Source: Pseudoclavibacter helvolus
Lineage (GTDB): Bacteria > Actinomycetota > Actinomycetes > Actinomycetales > Microbacteriaceae
Length of the DNA: 64,000 nucleotides
Assembly: GCF_014191305.1 (NCBI RefSeq)
Contig: NZ_JACHWJ010000001.1
Location: 620,001-684,000, forward strand
Reading direction: 5' to 3'
In this document: positions 55,109-64,000 of the stretch, in pieces
How positions within the stretch are numbered: the stretch's first letter is position 1
Layout of the letters: each line of letters starts with the position of its first letter
Position numbers and translations under genes: made by a program
Notes under the pieces: model-generated
Databases searched by the model: none
Told to the model about the DNA's origin: nothing
What the model saw: the letters and a program-made list of their open reading frames with translations, nothing else

Positions 55109-57031
55109 TCACTCTTCCGCCGATTGTTCTCGCGCGAATCGCTCGGAAATAGCTGTTGCAGTTGCTGCCCCGATACCTTGCACGGTTGTCAGCTCGTCGA
55201 CGGTGGCGGCCCTGAGGCGCTTGACCGAACCGAACTTCTTCAGCAACGCGGCCACTCGTGTCGGCCCGAGGCCGGGGATGTCTGCCAGTACGGTACTGAT
55301 GTCGGCCTTGCGCTTCGTGCGCTGATGCCGGATCGCGAAGCGGTGGGCCTCGTCGCGGAGCCGCTGCACGAGGAAAAGCGCCTCGGAGCCGCGAGGGAGG
55401 ATGACCGGGAAGTCATCGTCCGGGAGCCAGAGCTCCTCGAGGCGCTTGGCGATGCCGACCACCGCGATCCCACGGACGCCTGACTCTTCCAGGGCTCGCT
55501 GCGCGGCATTCACCTGTGGGACGCCGCCGTCGATGAGCAGGAGCTGCGGGCGATAGGCGAACTTGGCGCGCGTCGATTCCTGGCCCGCTGCCTTGGCGGG
55601 GTCAGCTGAGAGCGCCGCGTCTTCGGCGATGTCCGCAGGTGTCGCATCATCGCGCAGGTAAGCCAGTCGGCGGGTGAGCACCTGGTGGATGGAGTCGGTG
55701 TCGTCCGTCGAGGACGCGATGTTGAAGCGCCGGTAATGGGACTTGCGTGCGAGGCCGTCCTCGAACACCACCATCGACCCGACGATCCCGGTGCCCTGAA
55801 GGTGCGAGATGTCGTAGCACTCGATGCGCAGTGGGGCCTCAGAGAGCCCCAGCGCGTTCTGCAGCTCGGTGAGCGCGTCCGAGCGAGCGACATAGTCGCT
55901 GCTGCGTTTGAGCTTGTACTGCGCGAGCGACCCCATGGCGTTGATGGTCGCGGTCTTGAGCAGTTCGGACTTTGGCCCCCGCTGCGCCGTTCGCAGGTTC
56001 ACCTTGGCCTGCCTGGTTGCCTCTAGCCACTCGGAGAGTGCCTCGGAGTCGTCCGGGAGGGCCGGCACGATGATCTCGCCTGGAGGGAAGAGGCCTTCCT
56101 TGCCGTACACGCGCTGCATGGTCTGATCGATGATCGTTCCAAGATCTGTGTCGAGTTCCTTGTCGAGGACCCAGTTGCGCACGCCGCGGATGCGCCCGCC
56201 GCGCACCGTGAACTGCTGGACGGAAGCGCTCAGCTCGTCCTCTGCGACGCCGAAGAGGTCGAGGTCGACGTTGTCGGGAAGCACGACGGCGCTCTTCTCC
56301 AAGACGTTCTCGAGAGCCCCGATGCGGTCGCGAAGCCTGGCCGCGTCTTCGAACCTCATCTCGCTGGCCGCGAGCTTCATCTCGTCCTGCAGCGTCGTCA
56401 GCAGGCTGCGATCGTAGCTCTCCATGAATCGCACGAACTCGTCGACGATCTGACGGTGCTCTCCTATCGTCACTCGCCCGCTGCACGGGCCGCCGCAGCG
56501 GCCGATCTGACCGGGGAAGCATGGGCGACCGCTCTGCATGGCCCGTGTGTAGTTCGAGTCATTGCACGTGCGGATGGGGAACGCCTTGACCATGAGATCG
56601 ATGGTCTCGTTGACCGCCCAGACTTTGGGATATGGGCCGAAGTAGCGGGCGCCTCGGATACGAGCGTTGCGCGTGACCAGCACTCTGGGCGCTTCGTCGC
56701 CGAGCGTCACGGCCATGAACGGGTAGCTCTTGTCGTCCTTGAACTTCACGTTGAAGGGCGGCGAGAACTCCTGGATCCAGGTGTACTCGAGCTGCAGCGC
56801 CTCGGTTTCCGTGCGCACGACGGTCCATTCGACGCGAGTCGCCGTCGTCACCATGTGACGGGTGCGCTCGTGGAGTCGCTCAAGCGGAGCGAAGTAGTTG
56901 CTCAGCCTCGCGCGGAGGTTCTTGGCCTTGCCGACGTAGAGGACACGGTCGTCATCCCCGAGGAATCTGTAGACCCCCGGGGCCGTCGGAATGTCGCTCG
57001 TCGCGGGGCGGTATGGCAGGACGTTCGCCAT
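55109..57031 (-). CDS. uvrC: UvrABC excinuclease subunit C
   Basis: A 640-residue nuclease: N-terminal GIY-YIG domain ([20 protein letters not shown] ... [14 protein letters not shown]), a UvrBC-interaction motif ([20 protein letters not shown], about residue 210), the RNase H-like C-terminal nuclease ([20 protein letters not shown]) and two helix-hairpin-helix motifs ([31 protein letters not shown]). It makes both incisions around DNA lesions. Its ATG overlaps the uvrA stop by one base (TGATG), so uvrA-uvrC are coupled. Confidence 0.97.
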   Translation of the reverse strand: MANVLPYRPATSDIPTAPGVYRFLGDDDRVLYVGKAKNLRARLSNYFAPLERLHERTRHMVTTATRVEWTVVRTETEALQLEYTWIQEFSPPFNVKFKDDKSYPFMAVTLGDEAPRVLVTRNARIRGARYFGPYPKVWAVNETIDLMVKAFPIRTCNDSNYTRAMQSGRPCFPGQIGRCGGPCSGRVTIGEHRQIVDEFVRFMESYDRSLLTTLQDEMKLAASEMRFEDAARLRDRIGALENVLEKSAVVLPDNVDLDLFGVAEDELSASVQQFTVRGGRIRGVRNWVLDKELDTDLGTIIDQTMQRVYGKEGLFPPGEIIVPALPDDSEALSEWLEATRQAKVNLRTAQRGPKSELLKTATINAMGSLAQYKLKRSSDYVARSDALTELQNALGLSEAPLRIECYDISHLQGTGIVGSMVVFEDGLARKSHYRRFNIASSTDDTDSIHQVLTRRLAYLRDDATPADIAEDAALSADPAKAAGQESTRAKFAYRPQLLLIDGGVPQVNAAQRALEESGVRGIAVVGIAKRLEELWLPDDDFPVILPRGSEALFLVQRLRDEAHRFAIRHQRTKRKADISTVLADIPGLGPTRVAALLKKFGSVKRLRAATVDELTTVQGIGAATATAISERFAREQSAEE

Positions 57032-59904
57032 CAGCGCGCAGCTGCCTCCCGCTCGAAGATCTCCTTGAGGTACTGGCCGGTGTGGCTCTCGGCGATGCCG
57101 GCGATCTTCTCCGGCGTGCCGACGCCGACGACGGTTCCGCCGCCGGAACCACCCTCCGGCCCCATGTCGATGAGCCAGTCCGCCGACTTGATGACGTCAA
57201 GGTTGTGCTCGATGACGATGACGGTGTTGCCCTTGTCCACCAGTCCGCCGAGCACCGTGAGGAGTTTGCGGACGTCCTCGAAGTGCAGTCCTGTTGTCGG
57301 CTCGTCGAGCACGTAGACGCTGCGCCCGTTTGACCGCCGCTGCAGCTCGGTGGCGAGCTTCACTCGTTGCGCCTCGCCGCCAGAGAGGGTCGTTGCAGAC
57401 TGTCCAAGGCGCACGTAGCCGAGCCCGACCTCGACGAGCGTCGACAGGTAGCGGTGGATGGCCGTGATCGGCTCGAAGAAGTCCGCGGCCTCCGCGATCG
57501 GCATCTGCAGGACCTCGGCGATGTTCTTGCCCTTGTAGTGCACGCTCAGTGTCTCGCGGTTATAGCGCGACCCACCGCACACCTCACAGAGCACGTAGAC
57601 GTCCGGCAGGAAGTTCATCTCGATCTTGAGTGTGCCGTCGCCCGAGCAGGCCTCGCAGCGACCGCCCTTGACGTTGAAGCTGAAACGGCCTGGCAGGTAG
57701 CCGCGGGCTTTCGCCTCGCTTGTCTCGGCGAAGAGCGTACGGATGCGGTCGAACACACCCGTGTACGTTGCGGGGTTCGAGCGGGGCGTGCGGCCGATGG
57801 GGTTCTGGTCGACGTGGATGACCTTGTCGAGTTGGTCGACTCCCGTGATGCGAGTGTGCTTGCCTGCAACGGCGCGGGCGCCGTTGAGCTTGGCAGCGAG
57901 CACTCGGTAAAGGATGTCGTTCACGAGTGAGGACTTGCCGGACCCGCTGACTCCGGTGACGGCCGTCAGGATGCCGAGTGGGAAGCTGACCTGCACGTTC
58001 TGCAGGTTGTTGGCACGCGCGCCGACGACGGTGAGCTCGCGCTTCTTGTCGTACTTTCGGCGCTTCTTCGGTGTCTCGATGCCGACGCGCCCCGAGAGGT
58101 AGTCGCCAGTGATCGACTTGGTGTTCTTTTCGAGGTCGGCGACGGAGCCGCTGTGCACGACTTCTCCCCCGTGCTCGCCTGCGCCTGGACCGATGTCCAC
58201 GATCCAGTCCGAGGTGCGGATGGTGTCCTCGTCGTGCTCGACGACGATGAGCGTGTTGCCGAGGTCGCGCAGCTTGATGAGCGTCTCGATGAGCCTGCGG
58301 TTGTCTCTCTGGTGGAGTCCGATGGAAGGCTCGTCGAGCACGTAGAGCACTCCGGTGAGCCCGGATCCGATCTGCGTCGCGAGGCGGATGCGCTGCGCCT
58401 CCCCGCCTGAGAGCGTGCCGGCGGCCCGCGCGAGGTCGAGGTAGCTGAGGCCGACTTCGATGAGGAAGTCGAGGCGAGCGCGGATCTCGCGGAGCACCTG
58501 CGCCGCGATCTTGGCCTCGCGGTCGGTGAGCTCGACGGTGTTCATGAAGTCGAGGCAGTCGGCGAGGCTCAGGGCCGTGGCGTCTGCGATGGAACGACCG
58601 TGCACCTTGACGGCGAGCACTTCTGGGCGCAGTCGCGCACCGTTGCAGGCGGAGCAGGGGATCTCGCGCAGGTACTGTGCCCAACGGGCACGCGTGGCGT
58701 CGGTCTCGGCCTCTGCGTACTGGCGCTCGATGTACGGCATGACGCCCTCGAAGCCGGAGCTGTAGGTCATCTGCCGCCCGAAACGGTTGCGGTACTTGAC
58801 TCTGACCTCGTACTCGCGCCCCTCGAGGATCGCCTCGCGGACTTCTTCCGGGAGCTTCTTCCAGGGCGTTGTGAGCTTGAACTGGATTTGCTCGGAGAGA
58901 CCGAGCAGGAGGCGCTCGTAGTACTGGTACAGGCTCTTGCCCTGCCCACTCCACGGCAGGATGACCCCGTCTGCGATCGAGTCGAGGGGGTCGCCGATGA
59001 GGAGCTCACGGTCGACGGACATCCGCGTTCCCAACCCGTCGCACGTCTGGCAGGCGCCGAACGGCGCGTTGAAGGAGAAGGTCCTCGGCTCGATCTCAGT
59101 GAGCGCGATGGGGTGGTTGTTCGGGCAGGAGAGCTGCTCGGAGAACGTGGTCCACGCATCGTCGCCCTCCGCATCGACGAAGTTGATCTGGACGAGGCCG
59201 TCCGCGAGCCTCAGCGCCGTCTCGAGTGAGTCGGTCAGGCGACCGAGGACGTCGTCGGAGGCGACGAGGCGGTCGACGATCACGGAGATGTCGTGCTTGA
59301 AGGACTTCTTGAGCTTCGGTGGGTCGGTGAGCTGGACCCGATCGCCGTCGACCATCGCGCGGGCGTAGCCCTGACCGGAGAGCGACTGGAAGAGGTCGAC
59401 GAACTCGCCCTTCTTCTGCTGGACGACCGGTGCGAGGACCTGGTACCGCGTGCCCTCCTCGAGCTCCATGAGGTGATCCGCGATCTGCTGGACGGTCTGT
59501 CGCTGGATGACCTCACCGCAGACCGGGCAGTGCGGTACGCCGATGCGCGCCCACAGGAGGCGCAGGTAGTCGTAGATCTCCGTGATCGTGCCGACGGTCG
59601 AGCGAGGGTTCCGGTTGGTCGACTTCTGATCGATCGAGACAGCGGGGCTCAGGCCCTCGATGAAGTCGACGTCTGGGCGATCGACCTGCCCGAGGAACTG
59701 CCTCGCGTACGCCGAGAGCGACTCCACGTAGCGGCGCTGCCCCTCGGCGAAGATCGTGTCGAACGCAAGTGACGACTTGCCTGACCCGGAGAGGCCGGTG
59801 AACACCACGAGACTGTCGCGTGGGATCTCGAGGTCGACGTTCTTGAGGTTGTGCACGCGGGCGCCTTGGACGCGCAGCTGTGAAGAAGGAGGAAGGACGG
59901 CCAT
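57031..59904 (-). CDS. uvrA: UvrABC excinuclease subunit A
   Basis: A 957-residue damage-recognition ATPase: two ABC modules with Walker [17 protein letters not shown] and [16 protein letters not shown], zinc-finger Cys sets ([38 protein letters not shown]), and the signatures [14 protein letters not shown] and [16 protein letters not shown]. It loads UvrB at DNA damage. The start at [13 protein letters not shown] (59904) is preferred over a longer in-frame reading that has no family match. It lies 64 bases after uvrB and is coupled to uvrC. Confidence 0.98.
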   Translation of the reverse strand: MAVLPPSSQLRVQGARVHNLKNVDLEIPRDSLVVFTGLSGSGKSSLAFDTIFAEGQRRYVESLSAYARQFLGQVDRPDVDFIEGLSPAVSIDQKSTNRNPRSTVGTITEIYDYLRLLWARIGVPHCPVCGEVIQRQTVQQIADHLMELEEGTRYQVLAPVVQQKKGEFVDLFQSLSGQGYARAMVDGDRVQLTDPPKLKKSFKHDISVIVDRLVASDDVLGRLTDSLETALRLADGLVQINFVDAEGDDAWTTFSEQLSCPNNHPIALTEIEPRTFSFNAPFGACQTCDGLGTRMSVDRELLIGDPLDSIADGVILPWSGQGKSLYQYYERLLLGLSEQIQFKLTTPWKKLPEEVREAILEGREYEVRVKYRNRFGRQMTYSSGFEGVMPYIERQYAEAETDATRARWAQYLREIPCSACNGARLRPEVLAVKVHGRSIADATALSLADCLDFMNTVELTDREAKIAAQVLREIRARLDFLIEVGLSYLDLARAAGTLSGGEAQRIRLATQIGSGLTGVLYVLDEPSIGLHQRDNRRLIETLIKLRDLGNTLIVVEHDEDTIRTSDWIVDIGPGAGEHGGEVVHSGSVADLEKNTKSITGDYLSGRVGIETPKKRRKYDKKRELTVVGARANNLQNVQVSFPLGILTAVTGVSGSGKSSLVNDILYRVLAAKLNGARAVAGKHTRITGVDQLDKVIHVDQNPIGRTPRSNPATYTGVFDRIRTLFAETSEAKARGYLPGRFSFNVKGGRCEACSGDGTLKIEMNFLPDVYVLCEVCGGSRYNRETLSVHYKGKNIAEVLQMPIAEAADFFEPITAIHRYLSTLVEVGLGYVRLGQSATTLSGGEAQRVKLATELQRRSNGRSVYVLDEPTTGLHFEDVRKLLTVLGGLVDKGNTVIVIEHNLDVIKSADWLIDMGPEGGSGGGTVVGVGTPEKIAGIAESHTGQYLKEIFEREAAAR

Positions 59905-59968
59905 AGCTCTTTCGGGTTCTCTATTCGTGTGGATGCTCTGTGCGCCCGAGTTCTGCGGGCGGCCGTGG

Positions 59969-62047
59969 TCAGCCCTTGGTGACGTGCCCGGCACGTTCCA
60001 TGGTCCGCAGGTCTTGCTTGAGTGCTGAGAGCTCGTCGCGGAGGCGCGCTGCGAGCTCGAACTTGAGCTCGGCGGCGGCGTCGAGCATCTGCGCGTTGAG
60101 ATCCGAGATCATGTTCTCGAGCTCCCTTGCGCCGGACGCGGCGAGTCCCTCGCGCTTGAGTTTAGGTGTCGTCTGGCGCTTGTTGTCGCCCTTGCCTCTG
60201 GCAGCGAGGAGCTTCTCCGTGTCCTGGCCCTCGCGCATCAGTGACTCGGTAATGTCGGCGATCTTCTTGCGCAGCGGGGTCGGGTCGATGCCGTGCTCCT
60301 TGTTGTACGCGAGCTGCCGGTCGCGACGCCGGTCAGTCTCCTCGATCGCCTTCGCCATGCTGTCGGTGATGCGGTCGGCGTACATGTGTACCTCGCCGGT
60401 GACGTTTCGGGCCGCTCGACCGATCGTCTGGATGAGGGACGTGCTCGAGCGCAGGAAGCCCTCCTTGTCAGCATCCAGGATCGCGACGAGCGAGACCTCT
60501 GGAAGGTCGAGGCCCTCCCTCAGGAGGTTGATGCCGACCAGGACGTCGTAGATGCCTGCCCGAAGCTCGGAGAGCAGCTCGACCCGGCGGAGCGTGTCGA
60601 CGTCCGCGTGCAGGTAGCGCACTCGCACGCCGTTCTCGCCGAGGAAGTCGGTGAGCTCCTCTGCCATCCTCTTGGTCAAGGTCGTGACGAGGACTCGCTC
60701 GTCGCGGTCGGCCCGCACGCGGATCTCCTCGAGCAGGTCGTCGATCTGTCCCTTGGAGGGCTTGACGACGATCTGCGGGTCGACGAGTCCGGTCGGGCGG
60801 ATGATCTGCTCGACGAAGCCGTCGGCCTGGGCGAGCTCGTACTTGCCGGGTGTTGCGGAAAGGTAGACCGTCTGGCCGACGCGGTCGCTGAACTCGTCCC
60901 AGCGGAGCGGCCGGTTGTCGAGTGCGCTCGGCAGGCGGAAGCCGTGGTCGACGAGCGTGCGCTTCCTGGACGCATCGCCCTCGTACATCGCGCCGATCTG
61001 GGGCACGGTGACATGCGACTCGTCGATGACGGTGATGAAGTCGTCTGGGAAATAGTCGATGAGGCAGTGCGGGGCCTCACCGGGCGCGCGGCCGTCCATG
61101 TGGCGCGAGTAGTTCTCGATGCCGGAGCAGAAGCCGATCTGCTCCATCATCTCGAGGTCGAAGGACGTGCGCATCCGCAGTCGCTGGGCCTCGAGCAGCT
61201 TCTGCTCGCGCTCGAAGACACCGAGGCGGTCGTCGAGCTCGTCGCGGATCTGCCCCATCGCGCGCTGCATGGCATCGGCGCCGGCGACGTAGTGCGAACC
61301 GGGGAACACGCTGACGGAGTCCATCGAGCGGACGACGTCACCAGTGAGCGGATTGAGCGCGGTGAGCGCCTCGATCTCGTCCCCGAACATCTCGATGCGG
61401 ATCGCGAGCTCTTCGTAGACCGGGATGATCTCGATCGTGTCGCCGCGCACCCGGAACGTCCCGCGCTGGAAGGCGACGTCGTTGCGTTGGTACTGCATCG
61501 TCACGAAGCGCCTGAGCAGCTCTTGCCGCGGGATGCGGTCGCCGACGTGCATGGCCAGCATGGAGTTGAAGTACTCCTCCGGCTTGCCGAGCCCGTAGAT
61601 GCAGGAGACCGTGGACACGACGATGACGTCGCGGCGGCTCAGCAGCGAGTTCGTCGTCGAGTGGCGGAGCCTCTCGACCTCCTCGTTGACCGAGCTGTCC
61701 TTCTCGATGAAGGTGTCGGTCTGCGGGACGTATGCCTCAGGCTGGTAGTAGTCGTAGTAGGAAACGAAGTACTCGACGGCGTTGTTCGGCATCAACTCGC
61801 GGAACTCCGTGGCGAGCTGGGCCGCTAGCGTCTTGTTGTGCGCGAGGACAAGCGCCGGGCGCTGGAGCTTTTCGATGAGCCAGGCGGTTGTCGCCGATTT
61901 ACCGGTTCCCGTGGCGCCGAGCAGGACGACGTCCGGTTCGCCCGCGTTGATTCGGCTCGCAAGCTCTTCGATGGCCTTCGGCTGGTCGCCACTCGGCGTG
62001 TACTCGCTGACGACTTCGAAGGGACGTACGCTGCGTGTTGCTTGCAT
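59969..62047 (-). CDS. uvrB: UvrABC excinuclease subunit B
   Basis: A 692-residue helicase-like excinuclease subunit: Walker [40 protein letters not shown] (beta-hairpin region), [50 protein letters not shown], and a C-terminal UVR motif ([20 protein letters not shown]). It bends DNA at the lesion for UvrC. The ATG at 62047 has no ribosome site, but a -10-like TACACT sits six bases upstream inside a LexA-type box, so it is probably leaderless and SOS-controlled. Confidence 0.98.
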   Translation of the reverse strand: MQATRSVRPFEVVSEYTPSGDQPKAIEELASRINAGEPDVVLLGATGTGKSATTAWLIEKLQRPALVLAHNKTLAAQLATEFRELMPNNAVEYFVSYYDYYQPEAYVPQTDTFIEKDSSVNEEVERLRHSTTNSLLSRRDVIVVSTVSCIYGLGKPEEYFNSMLAMHVGDRIPRQELLRRFVTMQYQRNDVAFQRGTFRVRGDTIEIIPVYEELAIRIEMFGDEIEALTALNPLTGDVVRSMDSVSVFPGSHYVAGADAMQRAMGQIRDELDDRLGVFEREQKLLEAQRLRMRTSFDLEMMEQIGFCSGIENYSRHMDGRAPGEAPHCLIDYFPDDFITVIDESHVTVPQIGAMYEGDASRKRTLVDHGFRLPSALDNRPLRWDEFSDRVGQTVYLSATPGKYELAQADGFVEQIIRPTGLVDPQIVVKPSKGQIDDLLEEIRVRADRDERVLVTTLTKRMAEELTDFLGENGVRVRYLHADVDTLRRVELLSELRAGIYDVLVGINLLREGLDLPEVSLVAILDADKEGFLRSSTSLIQTIGRAARNVTGEVHMYADRITDSMAKAIEETDRRRDRQLAYNKEHGIDPTPLRKKIADITESLMREGQDTEKLLAARGKGDNKRQTTPKLKREGLAASGARELENMISDLNAQMLDAAAELKFELAARLRDELSALKQDLRTMERAGHVTKG

Positions 62048-62048
62048 A

Positions 62049-62060
62049 GAACAAGTGTAC
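62049..62060 (-). promoter_or_regulatory. Putative LexA box over the -10 region of uvrB
   Basis: The plus-strand sequence GAACAAGTGTAC is one mismatch from the GAAC-N4-GTTC core of actinobacterial LexA sites. The minus-strand -10-like TACACT (62054-62059) lies inside it, and the uvrB ATG follows six bases later. Binding here would block promoter access. Confidence 0.6.
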
Positions 62061-62138
62061 GTGCAGGCTGCGACATTTCGGGGCCTCAGTGATGCGCTCT
62101 GCGCGATCACGAAGGCCCCGATTTGCAGTCTTCGCGGA

Positions 62139-62675
62139 CTAGTTCTCGCTCGAGAGAACGCCCTGCGTGTTCTCGAGGTGGGCGCGGATGAACCACTGGA
62201 ACTTCTCGAGCTCGGAGACCTGGCCGATGACAAGGTCCTGGGTCACGAGGTCGAGGTCGTCGAGCCGCTTGATGGCCTCGCGGTGGTCGGTGATGACACC
62301 AACGTAGACGTGGTCGAGCGCCTCGAGGTGCTGGCGGGTGCCCGCGCGGAACACCTCGTAGTCACCCCAGGTGCGAGCCTCCACGAGCGCGCCCGGGAGG
62401 CCGTTCGGGGGAACTCCGAGCGTCGCCATGCGCTCGGCGACCTCATCCGCATAGCCGCGCACGAGCTCGATCTGCGGGTCGAGCATCTCGTGAACGCTGA
62501 TGAAGTCGCGCCCGATGACGTTCCAGTGCGCGTGCTTGAGGGTGAGGTGCAGGTCGTTGAGCGCGTGCAGGCGGAGCTGGAGGAGCTCGCCGATCTCGTG
62601 GCCCTTGTCGAGCGAGAGCCCGGGAACCGTGTACTCGCCGTTCTCTGTCTGCTGGCTTGAGGCTGTCGTGGTCAT
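62139..62675 (-). CDS. dps: Dps-family DNA starvation/ferritin-like protein
   Basis: A 178-residue Dps: [20 protein letters not shown] (ferroxidase His at the dimer interface), the second ligand set [25 protein letters not shown], and [20 protein letters not shown]. It stores iron as ferric oxide and protects DNA from peroxide. The start [10 protein letters not shown] at 62675 has AGAGGACT upstream; an earlier in-frame start is rejected. It shares its strand with uvrB, which starts about 90 bases downstream. Confidence 0.96.
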   Translation of the reverse strand: MTTTASSQQTENGEYTVPGLSLDKGHEIGELLQLRLHALNDLHLTLKHAHWNVIGRDFISVHEMLDPQIELVRGYADEVAERMATLGVPPNGLPGALVEARTWGDYEVFRAGTRQHLEALDHVYVGVITDHREAIKRLDDLDLVTQDLVIGQVSELEKFQWFIRAHLENTQGVLSSEN

Positions 62676-62820
62676 GTCAGTCCTCTCTTGGGAGCGCGTG
62701 ACGCGTCTCCCGGTCAATGAACCCCATGCGTATCGGGGGAACGTCAACCATGTCAGCCAGATCTGAACGTTTGATCGGAGCGCGGACCGGCCCGTACTGC
62801 ACCCGCCGTAGAATGCCAGG

Positions 62821-63546
62821 ATGCGCGCCGAACGGTCAGAGGGTCCCGAGCCTGACGCTCGCTCCGCGGTCGCGCAGAGCTACGGGGTCCTTGCCGAGTC
62901 CGCCCCTATCGACCACGAGCTCGAGATCCGCAGGTCCAGGTTCATCTGCCGCCTGCAGCGTGTCGAGAGCGAGGCGCAAGCGAGGGACGTCATCGCCGGC
63001 CGGCGCGCAGCTCACCGCCTCGCGCGCCACCACTGCAGCGCGTTCGCGATCGGCGCAGGGCGCGGCATCCAGCGCTCGAACGACGACGGCGAGCCCGCGG
63101 GCACGGCGGGCACCCCCATGCTCGACGCCCTGGTGCTCGCCGAGCGCCCGCGAGAGGGGGCGGAAGCGGCGGCGGACCTCAGCGATGTGGTCGCGGTGGT
63201 CACGCGCTATTTCGGGGGTGTCCTGCTCGGCGCGGGTGGCCTCGTCCGTGCGTACTCGGAATCCGTTTCGTCGACGCTGCAGCTCGCGCGGGTCGTGACT
63301 CGAGAGGCGAGGGCGATCTACGGCCTCGAGGCCCCACACGCGACGGCGGGCCGGTGGGAGAACGAACTTCGCGCACGCGGGATTCTCGTGTCTGGGACAG
63401 AGTACGCAGGCGCCTCGGCCCTGCTGAGTCTTGCAGTGCCGGACTCGGCCGATTCCCGCGCACGGCTCTCCTCCGAGGTCGCCGCCGTCACGGCAGGTCG
63501 AGGTTCGCTCGTCGCGCTCGGCACCGAGTGGGTCGACCTCGCCTGA
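62821..63546 (+). CDS. YigZ/IMPACT-family protein
   Basis: A 241-residue UPF0029 protein: ELEIRRSRFICRLQRVESE, HHCSAFAIGAGRGIQRSNDD, GEPAGTAGTPMLDALVLAE and VTRYFGGVLLGAGGLVRAYS are the family signature; the C-terminal quarter matches the YigZ domain 2 loosely. Relatives of yeast YIH1/human IMPACT; bacterial YigZ has no settled role, though a link to translation control is proposed. A monocistronic plus-strand gene between dps and coaE. Confidence 0.9.
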   Translation: MRAERSEGPEPDARSAVAQSYGVLAESAPIDHELEIRRSRFICRLQRVESEAQARDVIAGRRAAHRLARHHCSAFAIGAGRGIQRSNDDGEPAGTAGTPMLDALVLAERPREGAEAAADLSDVVAVVTRYFGGVLLGAGGLVRAYSESVSSTLQLARVVTREARAIYGLEAPHATAGRWENELRARGILVSGTEYAGASALLSLAVPDSADSRARLSSEVAAVTAGRGSLVALGTEWVDLA

Positions 63547-63597
63547 GTTGCCCGATCAAGCCTGGGGAACAAGACCTCGACTGAGTTGCCCGACCGG
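63540..63597. repeat. Short direct repeat between yigZ and coaE
   Basis: TGAGTTGCCCGA occurs at about 63545-63556 (overlapping the yigZ stop) and again at about 63583-63594, with a similar flank (CCTCG before each). Both lie in the 89-base convergent gap. No long hairpin is formed. Confidence 0.55.
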
Positions 63598-63635
63598 CCC
63601 CGACGGATGCGTGCGCCGCACCGCGGTCGCCCGGG

Positions 63636-64000
63636 TCACACCCCGTAGGTCTGCGTCTCGGGGGCCCGCAGGGCCGCCCCGGCGAGTCGGCGCCACTCTG
63701 CATCGACCTGCTCGAGTGTCTCGTCGAGCGGGGCGCTCGTGTCGATGAGCACGTCCGCGATGCGTCGTCTCTCCTCGTCGCTCGCCTGCGACGCAATCCG
63801 GGCCCTGGCCTCCGCCAGCGACATCCCACGGCCCTCCACGAGACGTTCCTCGCGGACGGAGGCCGGTGCATCCGCGACCCAGATCTCCTCGTAGTCGTAA
63901 TTGCTCTTCGACTCGACCAGCAGCGGTATGACGTGAACAACCAGGGCCGTCGGGTCTTCGGCCAGCACCTCCTCGAGCCGCTCCCCGGTGATGCGGCGCA
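63636..64000 (-). CDS. coaE: Dephospho-CoA kinase, C-terminal part (cut by window end)
   Basis: The frame is open to the last base of the window, so only the C-terminal 120 or so residues are seen. They match CoaE after the P-loop region: ALVVHVIPLLVESKSNYDYE, IWVADAPASVREERLVEGRG, MSLAEARARIASQASDEERR and IADVLIDTSAPLDETLEQVD. The Walker A motif and N-terminus lie outside the window. CoaE adds the 3'-phosphate to dephospho-CoA in the last step of CoA synthesis. It is convergent to the yigZ gene, and coaE next to uvrB is a usual actinobacterial order. Confidence 0.93.
   Translation of the reverse strand, partial: RRITGERLEEVLAEDPTALVVHVIPLLVESKSNYDYEEIWVADAPASVREERLVEGRGMSLAEARARIASQASDEERRRIADVLIDTSAPLDETLEQVDAEWRRLAGAALRAPETQTYGV

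Overview
The window comes from a high-GC Gram-positive actinobacterium, most likely a member of the Microbacteriaceae. The grounds are the GC-rich codon usage, the pafB/pafC pair, the mycothiol gene mshC, RbpA, WhiA, opcA, the actinobacterial glgA/glgC pair, and the gene orders uvrB-uvrA-uvrC-rapZ-whiA-gap-pgk-tpiA-secG-rbpA and tkt-tal-pgi-zwf-opcA-pgl. The family assignment is an inference from gene content and order. No rRNA is present, and the only tRNA is tRNA-Leu(GAG).

Layout: 0.1-5.9 kb is a minus-strand block with the WYL regulators pafC/pafB, two FKBP-type lipoproteins, the tRNA m1A58 methyltransferase TrmI and a HAD phosphatase. A PAC2-family gene follows on the plus strand. The 7.1-11.6 kb region is the only clearly accessory part. 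It holds a displaced, IS-disrupted copy of the 3' end of mshC, a complete ISL3-family insertion sequence with perfect terminal repeats and an 8-bp target duplication, and a two-gene lower-GC module: a FAD/NAD-binding protein with a GAF-like C-terminus, translationally coupled to a DUF3850/ASCH-like protein. The intact mshC lies beyond it. The same 3' mshC sequence therefore occurs on both sides of the module, as expected if an element entered mshC and carried a replacement 3' end with it.

From 12 to 34 kb the sequence is mostly core chromosome: uppP, an M20 dipeptidase, tRNA-Leu, a flavin reductase, a DedA membrane protein, an SF2 helicase, an acyl-CoA dehydrogenase-like protein, an SGNH hydrolase, a SpoU-type RNA methyltransferase, a sirtuin, a GT4 glycosyltransferase, an alpha/beta hydrolase, a DEDDh exonuclease, ribosomal protein L31 type B, an ABC ATPase, the divergent glgA/glgC pair with serB, fabG, two small proteins, SURF1 and an ABC-F protein. 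From 34 to 38 kb is an Fe-S assembly operon (sufB-sufD-Rieske-sufC-sufT) without sufS or sufU. COX15 and ctaB (haem A synthesis, which with SURF1 serves cytochrome aa3) face each other at 38.6-40.6 kb.

From 40.8 to 49 kb a plus-strand operon encodes the pentose phosphate pathway and glucose-6-phosphate isomerase. It is closed by a strong hairpin facing the minus-strand operons for RbpA/SecG, lower glycolysis, WhiA/RapZ and UvrABC. The window ends with dps, an IMPACT-family protein and a coaE gene cut by the window edge. No gene-free stretch exceeds 300 bases. No CRISPR array, prophage, integrase or restriction system was seen.
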